The notes: a model not told the origin generated them from the sequence alone. DNA of 52,356 nt from an uncultured Holophagaceae bacterium (GCA_903913215.1 CAIWKE010000038.1:1-52356); one strand, 5' to 3'; positions 9,049 through 18,734 are shown, numbered from the stretch's first letter. A program made the numbers and translations.

Positions 9049-11043
9049 ATGAGCCATCATGCCTCCAGCGAAAACCCGGATGAATGTCGGACAGGCCAAG
9101 TTCCCGCCGCGGAGGTCAGTCCAACCCTGGATGATTTCTGTCCCTGGAAAAGCCCCGAGATCCAGTGCCCTTCGCTGACGTCTGTCGTCTCGCTATTGCA
9201 GAAAATTCCAGCACTGCTCTGGACGACCGATGCCCAGGCCAGGGTCACTTCCTTGTCGGGATCGGGACTCCAAGCCATTGGTGTCTCGGCCACGGACCAC
9301 TCTGGCCAACCCATTGAGATGCTCTTCCCTGCCCACAGGGACTTACCAACAGCCCGTCAGGCCCATCTCCGATCCCTGCAAGGGCAGACTTGCTCCTTCG
9401 AGGCTGAAGTAAATGGGCGGGAACTGCAGGCGCACATTGAACCGCTGCGTGGCGCCAATGGGGCGATTGTCGGCGTCATCGGAGTGGCACAGGACCTCAC
9501 GGACCGCATGGTGGCAGAACGGGCGTTGCGCCTTTCCGAGCACAGCTATCGTTCCCTGATCGAAGAGGCTCCCTACGCCATTTGCCGCTGCACCATCGAC
9601 GGCCAGATTCTGCAAGTGAACCGAGCGATGCTGGAGATGCTCGGCTACGATGCCCACACCGAGGGCGACCTGCTGATCCGCGACCTGCACGAGATCTTTG
9701 CTGGAAGTTTTCCAGAGCTTCGCACCGCCCTGCTCGAAGGCCGAACCGTCACGGGGATGGAGACAGCCTGGCTGCCACACGATGGCAACCTGATCCAGGT
9801 TGTGGTCAGCGGCCGGGCGTTCCGCGATCAAGCCGGTGACTATTCTCTGCTGAATATTCTTGCGGAGGATGTGACCGAGAAGCGGCTCCTTGAAGAACAA
9901 CTCAATCATGCCCAGAAGATGCAGGCCGTTGGGCAGTTGGCCGGGGGCGTGGCCCACGACTTCAACAACCTCCTCACCGTCATTGATGGCAACGTCGAAA
10001 TGATCCTCGACAGCACTGATGACCCGGCCCTGCGGGCCCGCCTCACCCGGGTTCAACAAGCTACGGATCGCGCCGCCAAGCTGACGCGTCAGTTGCTGGC
10101 ATACAGCCGCCGCCAGGTGCTCCAGACCAAGGTGATCGATCTCAACTTGGTGATCGACCATCTCATGGGCATGCTCCACCGCCTGATCAAGGAACACGTG
10201 GAGCTGGTTTTTCTGCCGGGGAGCGAGCTGTGGTGTGTGAATGCCGATCCTCACCAGATTGAGCAAGTCCTCATCAATCTGACGGTCAATGCGCAGGCGG
10301 CCATGCCAGAAGGCGGTCGCTTGACGATTGAAACGCTCAATCTGCGGATCGACACCGCATCGGCCTTCCTGTCTGAAGATCTGGGGCCTGGCGACTACGT
10401 CCAAATCGTGGTGCGCGACACGGGACATGGCATGGACCGTGACGTCCAGGCCCGCGCTTTCGAGCCGTTCTTTACGACCAAGAAAACCGGTGAGGGTACC
10501 GGACTCGGATTATCCATGGCCTTCGGCATCGTGACTCAGAGCGGAGGGAGCATTCGCCTGGAGAGTCAACCCGGGGCCGGTTGCACCTTCTGGATCACCC
10601 TGCCGCGCACCACCCAGGTCAACCCGGAATCCCAGCCTTCACGGCCCCAAACCTCGATTCCACGGGGGTCAGAGACCATTCTCCTGGCTGAGGATGAGGC
10701 TGGTGTCCGGGATCTCATCCAAAACTACCTAATCAACCTCGGCTATGAGGTGCTGGCGGTTGGGGATGGCCTAGAGGGAATGGCTGAAGCACGCAACCAC
10801 CCGGGCAAGATCCATCTCCTCCTCAGCGACCTCGTCATGCCAAAAGCAGGTGGTCGGCAATTAGCTGGGGAACTGAAAAAGCTGATGCCTGAAGTAAAGG
10901 TGGTCTTCATCTCGGGCTATGCGGGACACGCTGTTTCCGAACGGGATCTGGATCTCTCCGGTGTTCGCTTCCTGGCCAAGCCCGTCTCCATGGAAACCCT
11001 CGCCAGGGCCGTTCGTGAGGTCCTGGACGAGTCGAATGGTTAG
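9049..11043 (+). CDS. Cytosolic PAS hybrid histidine kinase with receiver domain
   Basis: A 664-residue two-component sensor with no membrane segment. Two PAS-like sensor regions (about 45-155 and 165-280; the second begins [15 protein letters not shown]) lead to a HisKA domain with GGVAHDFNN and phosphorylatable His303. The ATPase domain has [10 protein letters not shown] (N box), DTGHGM (G1), FEPFFTTK and GTGLGL (G2). A C-terminal receiver has Asp594 in LLLSDLVMP and the conserved FISGYAG and LAKPVS. No separate response regulator or DNA-binding output is adjacent, so its partner is elsewhere. It is convergent with a DUF4242 gene 18 bases away. Confidence 0.92.
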   Translation: MSHHASSENPDECRTGQVPAAEVSPTLDDFCPWKSPEIQCPSLTSVVSLLQKIPALLWTTDAQARVTSLSGSGLQAIGVSATDHSGQPIEMLFPAHRDLPTARQAHLRSLQGQTCSFEAEVNGRELQAHIEPLRGANGAIVGVIGVAQDLTDRMVAERALRLSEHSYRSLIEEAPYAICRCTIDGQILQVNRAMLEMLGYDAHTEGDLLIRDLHEIFAGSFPELRTALLEGRTVTGMETAWLPHDGNLIQVVVSGRAFRDQAGDYSLLNILAEDVTEKRLLEEQLNHAQKMQAVGQLAGGVAHDFNNLLTVIDGNVEMILDSTDDPALRARLTRVQQATDRAAKLTRQLLAYSRRQVLQTKVIDLNLVIDHLMGMLHRLIKEHVELVFLPGSELWCVNADPHQIEQVLINLTVNAQAAMPEGGRLTIETLNLRIDTASAFLSEDLGPGDYVQIVVRDTGHGMDRDVQARAFEPFFTTKKTGEGTGLGLSMAFGIVTQSGGSIRLESQPGAGCTFWITLPRTTQVNPESQPSRPQTSIPRGSETILLAEDEAGVRDLIQNYLINLGYEVLAVGDGLEGMAEARNHPGKIHLLLSDLVMPKAGGRQLAGELKKLMPEVKVVFISGYAGHAVSERDLDLSGVRFLAKPVSMETLARAVREVLDESNG

Positions 11044-11061
11044 GGGTAGGTCCTCGAGGTC

Positions 11062-11331
11062 CTAACCGACTGGGGTCAGATCTTCGGCCGGTACGATCCG
11101 GGTGAAGGGAATCTGCCCGCGCTCATTGGCTTCGCGAACGTTCGCAAGGCTGGTGGATTCAAATAAGCACATGCACTTGTGCTCACCGGGCACAAAGGTC
11201 GAACGGATATAGCGAACTTGCCTTCCCTCGGCCGTTAATTCCTTGCCCATCTGAATGGCCATTTTCTGGGCTGCAGCCAACTGCTCCATGGTGATGCCAG
11301 GTAAATCACGCTCAACCAAGTAAACCGACAT
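11062..11331 (-). CDS. DUF4242 small protein
   Basis: An 89-residue protein starting MSVYLVERDLPGITMEQL, the usual opening of the DUF4242 family (small ferredoxin-like-fold dimers, some of which bind nickel). A short central strand EHKCMCLFESTSLANVREANE matches the family pattern of a strand ending in Cys-x-Phe-Glu followed by an Ala-rich helix. It has GGAGGG before the ATG. It is alone between a kinase and a divergent lipoprotein gene, so its role is not apparent. Confidence 0.75.
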   Translation of the reverse strand: MSVYLVERDLPGITMEQLAAAQKMAIQMGKELTAEGRQVRYIRSTFVPGEHKCMCLFESTSLANVREANERGQIPFTRIVPAEDLTPVG

Positions 11332-11401
11332 ATCGAAAACCCTCCATATTGATGGGAAAGTGTAACCGAACCACGCCTACCCAGCCGGCAGGAGCTGAGC
11401 C

Positions 11402-11812
11402 ATGGACTCAACGAAGTTCGCCCTCCTAAGTATCAGTCTTCTGCTCGGACTCGGTGGCTGTGGGGGTCCCCGGACCCTGGAAACCACCCTGGGCGGTCGC
11501 TCTGTGGAAAGCCTTCAGGCCCAGGCCCACAAGGTGGATGGCCAGTGGCAGTGCGAATTGGTCCTGCCCCTGGGCCAGTGGCGGGTGGAGACTGCGGAGG
11601 CTCAGACCCTCGAAGTGCTCCAGAACGAAGCCAGGGCGACCCTCCGATGGAAAGTCGCCCCAGATCGCTGGGCCCAGCAGGATCGGCCCTTCCGCTTCGA
11701 CCTGGTGGGAGAGGCGGGTCTCCGCCTCTCCCTGGCCGTGCGGTATCCCAACACCTTGCCTAAAGCTGCGGAAGTGGTGCTCCAGGTTCTCCGGGGCACC
11801 CTCCCGATCTAG
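11402..11812 (+). CDS. Predicted lipoprotein, unknown function
   Basis: A 136-residue protein with a lipoprotein signal ([20 protein letters not shown]; lipidated Cys20 in LGGC). The mature part is beta-rich and polar ([19 protein letters not shown], then [23 protein letters not shown]), perhaps a small beta-sandwich in the periplasm. I recognise no family. Its stop codon overlaps the stop of the convergent isocitrate lyase gene in the shared sequence CTAG. Confidence 0.7.
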   Translation: MDSTKFALLSISLLLGLGGCGGPRTLETTLGGRSVESLQAQAHKVDGQWQCELVLPLGQWRVETAEAQTLEVLQNEARATLRWKVAPDRWAQQDRPFRFDLVGEAGLRLSLAVRYPNTLPKAAEVVLQVLRGTLPI

Positions 11813-13083
11813 TGAAACTGCTGGGATTCCGTGGAACCCACCAGGGCCAGGGTGGAGGCCAGGCCGCCGCTGATGGCCTGGGCCACCTCGTCGAAGTAGC
11901 CTGTGCCCACCTCGCGCTGGTGCTTGGTGGCCGTGTAGCCCTTGACCTCGGAGGCGAATTCCGCCTCCTGCAGGCGGGAGTAGGCGCTCATGTGCTCAGT
12001 GCGGTAGGCGTTGGCCAGCTCGAACATCCCGTGGTTGAGGCTGTGGAAGCCCGCCAGGGTGATGAACTGGAACTTGTAGCCCATGGCGTTCAGTTCCTTC
12101 TGGAAGGTGGCGATCTCCTCGTCTGAGAGCTTCTTCTTCCAGTTGAAGGAAGGCGAGCAGTTGTAGGCCAGCAGCTTGCCGGGGAACTCAGCGTGGACGC
12201 CCTCTGCGAACTCGCGGGCCTCCTTCAGGTCCGGCGTGGAGGTCTCGCACCAGATCATGTCGGCGTAGGGCGCATAGGCCTTGGCGCGGGCGATGGCCAT
12301 CTGGACCCCGCCGGTGATGCGGTGGAAGCCCTCAGGGGTGCGCTCCCCCGTGAGGAAGGGCTGGTCCCGCTCGTCGATGTCCGAGGTGATGAGCCGGGCC
12401 GAGTCGGCATCTGTGCGGGCGATGACCAGGGTGGGCACGTCCAGGACATCGGCCGCCAGGCGGGCCGCCACGAGGGTGCGGATGAAGTGGCCCGTGGGGA
12501 TGAGCACCTTGCCACCGAGGTGGCCGCACTTCTTTTCGCTGGAGAGCTGGTCCTCGAAGTGGACGCCCGCAGCACCGGCCTCGATCATGCCCTTCATGAG
12601 CTCGAAGGCGTTGAGGGGTCCCCCGAAGCCCGCCTCGGCGTCGGCGATGATGGGCAGGAACCAGTCACGGGTAATGCCACCCTCGCCGTGCTCGACCTGG
12701 TCCGTCCGCTGGAGGGCGTTGTTGAGACGCTTCACCAGGGCGGGCACCGCGTTGGCGGGGTAGAGGCTCTGGTCCGGGTAGGACTGGCCCGCGGTGTTGG
12801 CATCCGCCGCCACCTGCCAGCCGGAGCAGTAGATGGCCTTCAGGCCGGCCTTGGCCATCTGAACGGCTTGGCCGCCGGTCATGGCGCCGAGGGCCCGGGT
12901 CGCGTCCTCCTGCTGGAGGAGCTTCCAGAGCTTCCGGGCCCCGAGGGTGGCCAGGGTGTGCTCGATGCGGAGGCTACCCCTGAGCTTCTTCACCGTGTCG
13001 GCGCTGTAGGGTCGGGTGATGCCCTTCCAGCGGCTGGCGGAGAAATCGTCTTCGAGGGGGGGGATGGGGAAACTGGGGGTCAT
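11809..13083 (-). CDS. aceA: Isocitrate lyase
   Basis: A 424-residue enzyme (E. coli 434) that splits isocitrate into glyoxylate and succinate, the entry of the glyoxylate bypass. The catalytic KKCGH loop is present with Cys186. Substrate and Mg contacts lie in [22 protein letters not shown] and IARTDADSA, and [13 protein letters not shown] marks the C-terminal signature. The ATG at 13083 follows GAGGTGCACC and gives the usual N terminus; a longer frame extends into the promoter. Malate synthase is not adjacent. Divergent from a ScfR/RamB-type regulator 150 bases away, which strongly suggests direct control. Confidence 0.96.
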   Translation of the reverse strand: MTPSFPIPPLEDDFSASRWKGITRPYSADTVKKLRGSLRIEHTLATLGARKLWKLLQQEDATRALGAMTGGQAVQMAKAGLKAIYCSGWQVAADANTAGQSYPDQSLYPANAVPALVKRLNNALQRTDQVEHGEGGITRDWFLPIIADAEAGFGGPLNAFELMKGMIEAGAAGVHFEDQLSSEKKCGHLGGKVLIPTGHFIRTLVAARLAADVLDVPTLVIARTDADSARLITSDIDERDQPFLTGERTPEGFHRITGGVQMAIARAKAYAPYADMIWCETSTPDLKEAREFAEGVHAEFPGKLLAYNCSPSFNWKKKLSDEEIATFQKELNAMGYKFQFITLAGFHSLNHGMFELANAYRTEHMSAYSRLQEAEFASEVKGYTATKHQREVGTGYFDEVAQAISGGLASTLALVGSTESQQFH

Positions 13084-13124
13084 GGTGCACCTCATGTGGG
13101 TTGGGGGTGGCGTTATGTCAAACA

Positions 13125-13224
13125 TTGACCTATTCTGGTCCAAGTCAATGAACAGTAGATTTGATAGGGGTTGAGCTGAAAATTTTAGTCAATTTCCATT
13201 CTGTTTTTTGTAAATTACTGTAAA
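13125..13224. promoter_or_regulatory. aceA-regulator intergenic control region
   Basis: The 150-base divergent gap is AT-rich. It holds an inverted repeat TTGAC-N14-GTCAA (13125-13148) close to aceA and a direct repeat TGTAAA (13209-13214 and 13219-13224) with exactly 10-base spacing, one helical turn, just before the regulator gene. ScfR/RamB proteins bind short A/T-rich repeats near glyoxylate-cycle genes, so these are the candidate sites. Pattern seen; binding inferred. Confidence 0.5.
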
Positions 13225-13233
13225 CGAGGTCCC

Positions 13234-14676
13234 ATGCCCTCCGCCCCTCCCGTCAAGGCCGCCGCCCGCCTGGGCGCCAAGATCCGCCTCCTCCGCCGCC
13301 AGGAGGGCCTGAGCCAGGTCCAGCTGGCCGAGGCCCTCGGCATCAGCCCGAGCTATCTCAACCTGATTGAAGGCAATAAGAGGCCACTAACTGCGCCTTT
13401 ACTCATCCGGCTCGCACAACAGTTCAAATTGGACCTGAAAGCCCTGGCTCCGGAGGAGGACCAGCGCCTTTCGGATGACCTCATGGAGGCCTTCGGGGAC
13501 CCCCTCTTCGAGACCATGGGGCTCCAGGCCCAAGACGTCCGAGAGCTGGTTCAGAACAATCCGCAACTGGCCCGGGGGGTCTTCGAGCTCTACCGCGCCT
13601 ACCAGCATGTGCAGGACAGCCTGGACACCCTCTCGACCAAGCTCAGCGATGGACAGGGGTTTGATCCCGAGGCCTCCCGCCTGCCCTCAGAGGAGGTGGG
13701 GGACTTCATCCAGCAGGCCATGAACCACTTCCCGGAGATGGAGGAGGCGGCCGAGGAGCTCTGGACTCGCTTCAACCTGGAGATCGACAACCCGGACCAT
13801 GGCCTCCTGGCGGCCTACGAGGCACGAGGCATCCAGGTTCGGATCCACCGGGTCTCCGAAGGGGCTGGCCTCCTCCGGCGCTTCGACCCAGAACGGAACC
13901 TCCTCAGCCTTTCGGAACTGCTACCCCAGCGCAGCCGCACCTTCCAGATGGCCCATCAGTTGGCCCTACTGGACCACAGTGACCTGCTGGACCGGCTGAC
14001 CGTTCATCCCCTGCTCCGCATGCCCGCCTCCCGCTCCCTGGCCCGGGTGACCCTGGCCAACTACTTTGCCAGCGCCGTGCTCATGCCCTACGAGCGCTTC
14101 CTGAAGGCCGCCAAGTCTGAACGCTACGACATCGACATCCTGACCCGGCGCTTCCAGGCCAGCTTCGAGCAGGTCTGCCACCGTCTGACCACCCTGCGGC
14201 GCCCCGGCGCGGAGGGCGTCCCCTTCCACTTCCTGCGCCTGGACATCGCCGGCAACATTTCCAAGAGCTTCTCAGCCTCAGGCATCCGCTTCGCCCGCTT
14301 CTCAGGAGCCTGCCCTCGCTGGAATGCCCACGCGGCCTTCCTCACACCGGGCCTCATCCGGACCCAGATCAGCGAGATGCCGGACGGCCGGAAATACTTC
14401 TGCATCGCCCGCACCCTCCAGAAGGACACGGGCGGCTACCGGGGCCAGCACGCCATGCAGGCCGTGGGCCTGGGCTGCGAGATGGGGCTCGCGAAGAACC
14501 TCATCTATGCCGATGGCCTCCGCCTGGACCAGCCCCCTGTGCCGATCGGCGTGACCTGCCGCCTCTGTGAGCGCACGGACTGCGAGCAGCGGGCTTTCCC
14601 GCCCCTGCACCAGGCCTTCAAGGTCGACGAGAACCTCCGCCGAACCAGCTTCTACGCCCGCATCGAGGAGGCCTGA
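13234..14676 (+). CDS. ScfR/RamB-family short-chain fatty-acid regulator
   Basis: A 480-residue regulator. An N-terminal XRE helix-turn-helix (about 10-65: LGAKIRLLRRQEGLSQVQLAEALGISPSYLNLIEGNKR) is followed by a long region including an IrrE/ImmA-like (DUF955) segment, here without an obvious HExxH zinc site. A C-terminal DUF2083 domain ends with the family Cys cluster CRLCERTDCEQRAFPP. RamB of Corynebacterium, a relative, represses aceA and aceB and responds to acetate metabolism. Divergent placement next to aceA supports the same job here. Its stop abuts the convergent acyltransferase stop (TGATCA). Confidence 0.88.
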   Translation: MPSAPPVKAAARLGAKIRLLRRQEGLSQVQLAEALGISPSYLNLIEGNKRPLTAPLLIRLAQQFKLDLKALAPEEDQRLSDDLMEAFGDPLFETMGLQAQDVRELVQNNPQLARGVFELYRAYQHVQDSLDTLSTKLSDGQGFDPEASRLPSEEVGDFIQQAMNHFPEMEEAAEELWTRFNLEIDNPDHGLLAAYEARGIQVRIHRVSEGAGLLRRFDPERNLLSLSELLPQRSRTFQMAHQLALLDHSDLLDRLTVHPLLRMPASRSLARVTLANYFASAVLMPYERFLKAAKSERYDIDILTRRFQASFEQVCHRLTTLRRPGAEGVPFHFLRLDIAGNISKSFSASGIRFARFSGACPRWNAHAAFLTPGLIRTQISEMPDGRKYFCIARTLQKDTGGYRGQHAMQAVGLGCEMGLAKNLIYADGLRLDQPPVPIGVTCRLCERTDCEQRAFPPLHQAFKVDENLRRTSFYARIEEA

Positions 14677-15720
14677 TCAGCCCCGCCCCAACCTGCCCAT
14701 AGGTTCCTCGATCCAGCGGTGGGCTGCGGCCGCAGCGATGATGGCCAGGCCCAGGGCCAGGCTGAAGCCCAGGCGCCCGGAATAATGCGGCGCCACCAGC
14801 TTCATGGTGAAGGGATGGATGAGGTAGAGGCCATAGCTCCAGGCGCCGAGCTGGGTCAGGGCCCGCCCCAAGAGGCCGGACTTCCCCTCACGGCTGAAGG
14901 CCGCTAGGGCCACCAGGGCCGTCACCACCAGCAGGTAGCGGAAGCGGATCCAGCCCGTGAGGGCCACCAGGTGGTCGAAGAACTGGGGCCAGGGTCGCAG
15001 CAGAACCCAGAGCAGGGGCAGGGCCAGGACCAGGACCAGCCAGGGCTCCAGGCGACGGTCAATCTTTTCGTGCAGTCCCGCCAGCAGGGCCCCCCAGGCA
15101 AAGAGGAAGAGATGGTTGGGGGCCATCACGTAGGCATGGAAGCGATTCCAAGGCTCCTGGGTCATGACGCCATGGAGGGTCGGACCGAGACTCCAGGCCC
15201 AGAGGCCCACGGCCAGGAGCACGAGGAAGACCAGTCCACCCTTCTCGCGGAGCCAAGCCAGGGCCGGATAAACGTAGTAGAGCACCGAGACCAGCCCCAC
15301 ATACCAACCCCCTACGACCAGGGCATGGTTGGGGTGGATGGCGCCGAAGGTGAGGGTGAGGTTTTCCAGGACAAAGCGCCAGGTCGGGCTCGGTCCCATG
15401 CCCAGGTGCAGGATCACGTTGACAGCGCAGAGGAGGTAGAACAGGGGCGCTAGGCGCAGGAAGCGGCGAAGCCAGAAGCGGCCGAGGCCCTCTTTCTGGA
15501 CCCGGCTCCAGGGTGCCGTGCGGAAGAGCAGGAAGCCGCTCAGCACGAAGAAGGCCGACACGCTGTAGTTCCCCATCCGGGCCAGTGCCATGTTCTGCCC
15601 CGAGCCTGACTGGGTCAGGTCGAACCAGACGCTGAGATGGTAGACCGCCACACAAAGGGCCAGGATGCCGCGAAGCGGATCCAACTGACCGAGGCGGGCC
15701 TTGCCTGGTTCAGTTGCCAC
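14677..15720 (-). CDS. Acyltransferase-3 family membrane protein
   Basis: A 347-residue integral membrane O-acyltransferase (OafA/NodX type) with about ten hydrophobic helices. The N-terminal catalytic region has LDPLRGILALCVAVYHLS, where the family's R...H pair is Arg and His, and SAFFVLSGFLLF. The C terminus ends with HRWIEEPMGRLG, also typical. These enzymes acetylate sugars, lipids or cell-wall polymers; the target is unknown, as no glycan cluster adjoins it. The start is a GTG preceded by CGAGGCACC. Confidence 0.88.
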   Translation of the reverse strand: MATEPGKARLGQLDPLRGILALCVAVYHLSVWFDLTQSGSGQNMALARMGNYSVSAFFVLSGFLLFRTAPWSRVQKEGLGRFWLRRFLRLAPLFYLLCAVNVILHLGMGPSPTWRFVLENLTLTFGAIHPNHALVVGGWYVGLVSVLYYVYPALAWLREKGGLVFLVLLAVGLWAWSLGPTLHGVMTQEPWNRFHAYVMAPNHLFLFAWGALLAGLHEKIDRRLEPWLVLVLALPLLWVLLRPWPQFFDHLVALTGWIRFRYLLVVTALVALAAFSREGKSGLLGRALTQLGAWSYGLYLIHPFTMKLVAPHYSGRLGFSLALGLAIIAAAAAHRWIEEPMGRLGRG

Positions 15721-15746
15721 GGTGCCTCGGGGTGAAGGGATTGGTC

Positions 15747-15819
15747 CCCAGATTACACAGATTTCAGAGAAGAGATATTTTGGGTGTAATTGGGTTTATT
15801 TTTGGTTAATGGGTGTAAT
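15747..15819. repeat. Repeat-bearing intergenic region between acyltransferase and purM
   Basis: The 242-base gap (15721-15962) holds two things. CCCCAGATTACACAGATTT at 15747-15765 resembles the arms of the inverted repeat at 30390-30466. The 9-mer GGGTGTAAT occurs twice, at 15782-15790 and 15811-15819, 29 bases apart. The acyltransferase promoter must lie here. No gene is convincing in the rest of the gap; the short minus-strand frame after purM has no recognisable similarity. Confidence 0.5.
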
Positions 15820-15962
15820 AGAACCTCCGCGCCCTGGTCGAACAGGGGCACCTCAAGCAGCACGGTAGCGGCCGAGGTTCGTGGTACGGGTTGTCCTGAT
15901 AACCAGGCGAGGTCTCGGCACTCCAATGACCCACCTTGATATGGACCGCCTTCAATGCGGCT

Positions 15963-17009
15963 TTATCGGTAGGTGACCACGCCGGTACCAGCAACCAGTC
16001 GCCCCATGACCCAGGCGGGCTCCTCAGCCTTGTGGAGCTCCGTGAGGATCTCCTCGACCCGGTCCGCCTTGGCCACCAGCACCATGCCCACCCCCAGATT
16101 CAGGGCCTGGCGAGCATCGTCGAGGCCCAGGCCGCCCTTTTCCATGAGGAAGCGGAACAGCACCGGAATCTCCCAGCTGGCGGTGTCGATCTCGGCGTTG
16201 AGGGTGCTGGGCAGCACGCGAGGAATGTTGTCCGTGAGGCCGCCGCCCGTGATGTGGGCCATGGCCACCAGCTTCCCCGCCTTCACCAGGGGCATCACCT
16301 GGGCCAGGTAGCTGCGATGGATGGCCAGCAGGGCCTCAGCCACGGTCTGGCCCTTTTCGGGGTCGGAGCCGGGCACCCGGTCGCCCACATCGAGCTTTTC
16401 CAGCTCGAAGCAGACCTTGCGGGCCAGGGAATAGCCGTTGGTATGGAGCCCGGAGCTGGGCAGGCCGATCAGGACATCCCCAGGGGCCATGGCCTCCAGG
16501 CGGGGCAGGAGGTTCGCTTCGTCCACCACGCCGACGATGGTGCCGGCCACGTCCACCTCGCCCTCGGCGTAGACGCCGGGCATTTCGGCCAGTTCCCCTC
16601 CGATGAGGGCCGCGCCTGCGGCCTTGCAGGCGGTGGCCATGCCCTTGACGATCTGCTCGATGACCTCAGGCTCCAGCTGCTGGGCAGCGATGTAGTCCAG
16701 AAAGAAGAGGGGCCTGGCCCCCTGAACGAGGATGTCATTGATGCAGTGGTTCACCAGGTCCTGGCCCACGGTGTCCCAGATGCCCGCCCGCCGGGCCACC
16801 TTCATCTTGGTACCGACACCATCCATGCTACTGACAAGGATTGGCTTAGCTTCTGGGAAGCGAGCGTCGAAGAGACCGCCAAAAAGACCGATGTCGCTGC
16901 GGACTCCGGGGGTCTTGGTGGCCTTCACAAGGGGCTTGATGCGCTTGAGGGCCTCGTCTTGGCGGTTGATGTCCACTCCGCTGGACGCATAGCTGACCTT
17001 CTCGCTCAT
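15963..17009 (-). CDS. purM: Phosphoribosylformylglycinamidine cyclo-ligase (AIR synthetase)
   Basis: A 348-residue enzyme making 5-aminoimidazole ribonucleotide from FGAM with ATP in purine synthesis. Diagnostic blocks are SYASSGVDINRQDEALKRIK at the N terminus, LVSSMDGVGTKMKVA, DTVGQDLVNHCINDILVQGA, ALIGGELAEMPG, GLPSSGLHTNGYSLAR and AHITGGGLTDNIPR. The ATG at 17009 is chosen because GGAGGGG lies just before it and it starts the conserved region closely; an in-frame ATG six codons upstream would place the binding site inside the gene. purN is not adjacent. Confidence 0.97.
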   Translation of the reverse strand: MSEKVSYASSGVDINRQDEALKRIKPLVKATKTPGVRSDIGLFGGLFDARFPEAKPILVSSMDGVGTKMKVARRAGIWDTVGQDLVNHCINDILVQGARPLFFLDYIAAQQLEPEVIEQIVKGMATACKAAGAALIGGELAEMPGVYAEGEVDVAGTIVGVVDEANLLPRLEAMAPGDVLIGLPSSGLHTNGYSLARKVCFELEKLDVGDRVPGSDPEKGQTVAEALLAIHRSYLAQVMPLVKAGKLVAMAHITGGGLTDNIPRVLPSTLNAEIDTASWEIPVLFRFLMEKGGLGLDDARQALNLGVGMVLVAKADRVEEILTELHKAEEPAWVMGRLVAGTGVVTYR

Positions 17010-17092
17010 GACCCCTCCGAAATCCATGATCCCACAGGGACACCATGTACTTCAGCATTCATGCTTCCGGAAAGACCTATACTGGGGCTGTC

Positions 17093-17704
17093 ATGGTTGC
17101 TCTCCGTATCGATGCCCTGACTTCAGTGGCGCTTAGCATGCTGAAGCCGATCCAGCCGCCCCCCACAGCGACCGATCAGGCGTCCTCCGCCTTGAAGAGC
17201 ACCCAAGCCCTGACCCAGGGGCTGGCCCAGACCCTTTTCCAGCAGACCCTCCAGTCAGCGGCCACACCGGCTGCGGATCTGGCCACCCTCATCAATCCTT
17301 CCAACCTCGATTCCACGGCTGCCCTGTTGGCGAGCATGAGCAACCCTCAGACCGCAACAGCCACCACTGCCGCCACGAGCACCACGAGCGCCCCCACCTC
17401 AGTGCCAGAGCTCCAGGCCACCCCTACCGTAGATGAAGGGCTCACCCTGGAGGCGGCGACTCTGAACGCGACTCGCTTCGGAGCTGGCGTCGGAGCCCCA
17501 GGCACTGCAGCGCCGCTTGAATCAAGTTCGTCCAACCAGCAGGTTCGAGATGCCTCGACTGTGGTCCGCCTGGGTGCCCTCCAGGCTGAGGGCAGCCATC
17601 CGGGACCTGAGGCCTACCCACAACCCAAAACCTCCCTGGCCGAGACCCTCCACGCCTATCAGGCTGTGGCCGCCGAAGCCCAGAAGGTGGACCTCACTGT
17701 TTAG
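17093..17704 (+). CDS. Ala/Thr-rich protein of unknown function
   Basis: About 203 residues starting MVALRIDALTSVALSMLKP. The chain is rich in Ala, Thr, Ser and Gln with a threonine/alanine run in the middle (TATATTAATSTTSAPT) and no recognisable domain. The C terminus AETLHAYQAVAAEAQKVDLTV looks helical. There is no clear signal peptide. The composition is like linkers of surface or flagellar accessory proteins, but this is not evidence of function. A longer in-frame start exists at 17045. Its stop overlaps the stop of a small opposing gene (TTAG). Confidence 0.5.
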   Translation: MVALRIDALTSVALSMLKPIQPPPTATDQASSALKSTQALTQGLAQTLFQQTLQSAATPAADLATLINPSNLDSTAALLASMSNPQTATATTAATSTTSAPTSVPELQATPTVDEGLTLEAATLNATRFGAGVGAPGTAAPLESSSSNQQVRDASTVVRLGALQAEGSHPGPEAYPQPKTSLAETLHAYQAVAAEAQKVDLTV

Positions 17705-17826
17705 GTCAGTAGCAGCCAGAGCAGGACCAGCACGATGGCCAGGATTCCACCCAGCAAGGCCCGGGACCGGGCCTGGAACGGGGCCACGGCAGGGTCGAGT
17801 TCGGGCTGAATGGGTTCCTGGGGCAT
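17701..17826 (-). CDS. 41-residue single-pass membrane protein
   Basis: A small gene reading MPQEPIQPELDPAVAPFQAR followed by a basic turn (SR) and a 17-residue hydrophobic helix (LLGGILAIVLVLLWLLL) at the C terminus. The ATG has GGAG five bases upstream. The acidic/Pro-rich N terminus followed by a terminal helix suggests a tail-anchored small inner-membrane protein. Its stop codon TAA shares bases with the stop of the opposing Ala/Thr-rich gene. No family is recognised; coding is inferred from the ribosome binding site, the clean hydrophobic pattern and the tight fit between neighbours. Confidence 0.55.
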   Translation of the reverse strand: MPQEPIQPELDPAVAPFQARSRALLGGILAIVLVLLWLLLT

Positions 17827-17927
17827 GGAGGCTCCATCCCAAGAGAGTCCCTTCCTGCGGAAATGGTTGAGGGCCCCTCTCAGGGTTCCCCTGGGTGGCA
17901 GGCCCGAGGCTGAGGTAGGATCGGCCC

Positions 17928-18734
17928 ATGATCTTGCCTCATTCAGGGACTTGGCTAAGGCCCCACCCCCGCGTGGCGCTGAGCCTGCTGCTGGTCCTGG
18001 CCTGCAGCCGTTCCCCGGGGCCGCTGCCCCAGCGGCGGCCGGTTGTGGCGCCGACTGGGACCGCGGCCCGACCCATCCCCCGCCTGGGCTATTCGCTCCA
18101 GGCTGGTGCCTTCGCCAAGGTCGAGAATGCCGCCCGCCTTTCGGGGAAGCTCCAGGCGCAGGGACTCGAGGCCACCTACTATGCCTCCGGGGACGGGCTC
18201 TACCGAGTCCGCTTCGGCGACTTTCTGACCCGCGACAAGGCTCGGAGCGAGGGGGAGTCCCTCAAACAGGCAGGTACCCTGGAGTCCTACTGGGTGGTGG
18301 CCCCTGATGGCTCAGCGCCGGGTGCCGGGGGTCTCGCGCACATCCATCCCAAAGACATAGGAGGGCTGCGGGCCAGCCTGGTCGATACTGCGCGGGGCTA
18401 CCTTGGGGTGCCCTACCTCTTCGGCGGCACCACGGAGCGGGGCTTTGACTGCAGTGGGCTCACCAGCGCCGTGTATCAGTTGAATGGCCTGCGCCTGCCC
18501 CGCTCCTCCCAGGCTCAGTTCGAGGCGGGCAGCCCCGTGGAACTGGACCGGGCCAGGGCTGGCGACCTGGTCTTCTTCGCCACCTCTGGCGGCAGTAGGG
18601 TCAGCCATGTAGGCCTCTACCTAGGCCAGGGTGCCTTCCTTCATGCACCCCGGCCCGGCCAGGGCATCCGCGAGGATGTACTGGCGGACCACTATTATCA
18701 AAAGGCCCTGGTGGGGGTCCGCAGCTATTTTTGA
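17928..18734 (+). CDS. SPOR-domain NlpC/P60 peptidoglycan endopeptidase lipoprotein
   Basis: A 268-residue cell-wall hydrolase. A lipoprotein signal ends at LVLAC (Cys26). A SPOR domain (about 50-125: YSLQAGAFAKVENAARLSGKLQAQG) should bind denuded glycan strands at division sites. The NlpC/P60 domain (about 145-268) has the catalytic Cys175 in FDCSGL, His in SHVGLYLG and a third polar residue in LHAPRPG. Such enzymes cut the D-Glu to meso-DAP bond in stem peptides. SPOR placed before NlpC is a somewhat unusual combination. It runs toward the cold-shock gene. Confidence 0.9.
   Translation: MILPHSGTWLRPHPRVALSLLLVLACSRSPGPLPQRRPVVAPTGTAARPIPRLGYSLQAGAFAKVENAARLSGKLQAQGLEATYYASGDGLYRVRFGDFLTRDKARSEGESLKQAGTLESYWVVAPDGSAPGAGGLAHIHPKDIGGLRASLVDTARGYLGVPYLFGGTTERGFDCSGLTSAVYQLNGLRLPRSSQAQFEAGSPVELDRARAGDLVFFATSGGSRVSHVGLYLGQGAFLHAPRPGQGIREDVLADHYYQKALVGVRSYF

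Noticed and set aside
8714-9052. 112-codon plus-strand frame between the toxin and the hybrid kinase
   Set aside because: It starts at a TTG inside the toxin gene, overlaps the TA promoter and has no recognisable sequence.
15806-15994. 62-codon minus-strand frame after purM
   Set aside because: It overlaps the end of purM, has no ribosome binding site of note and resembles no family.
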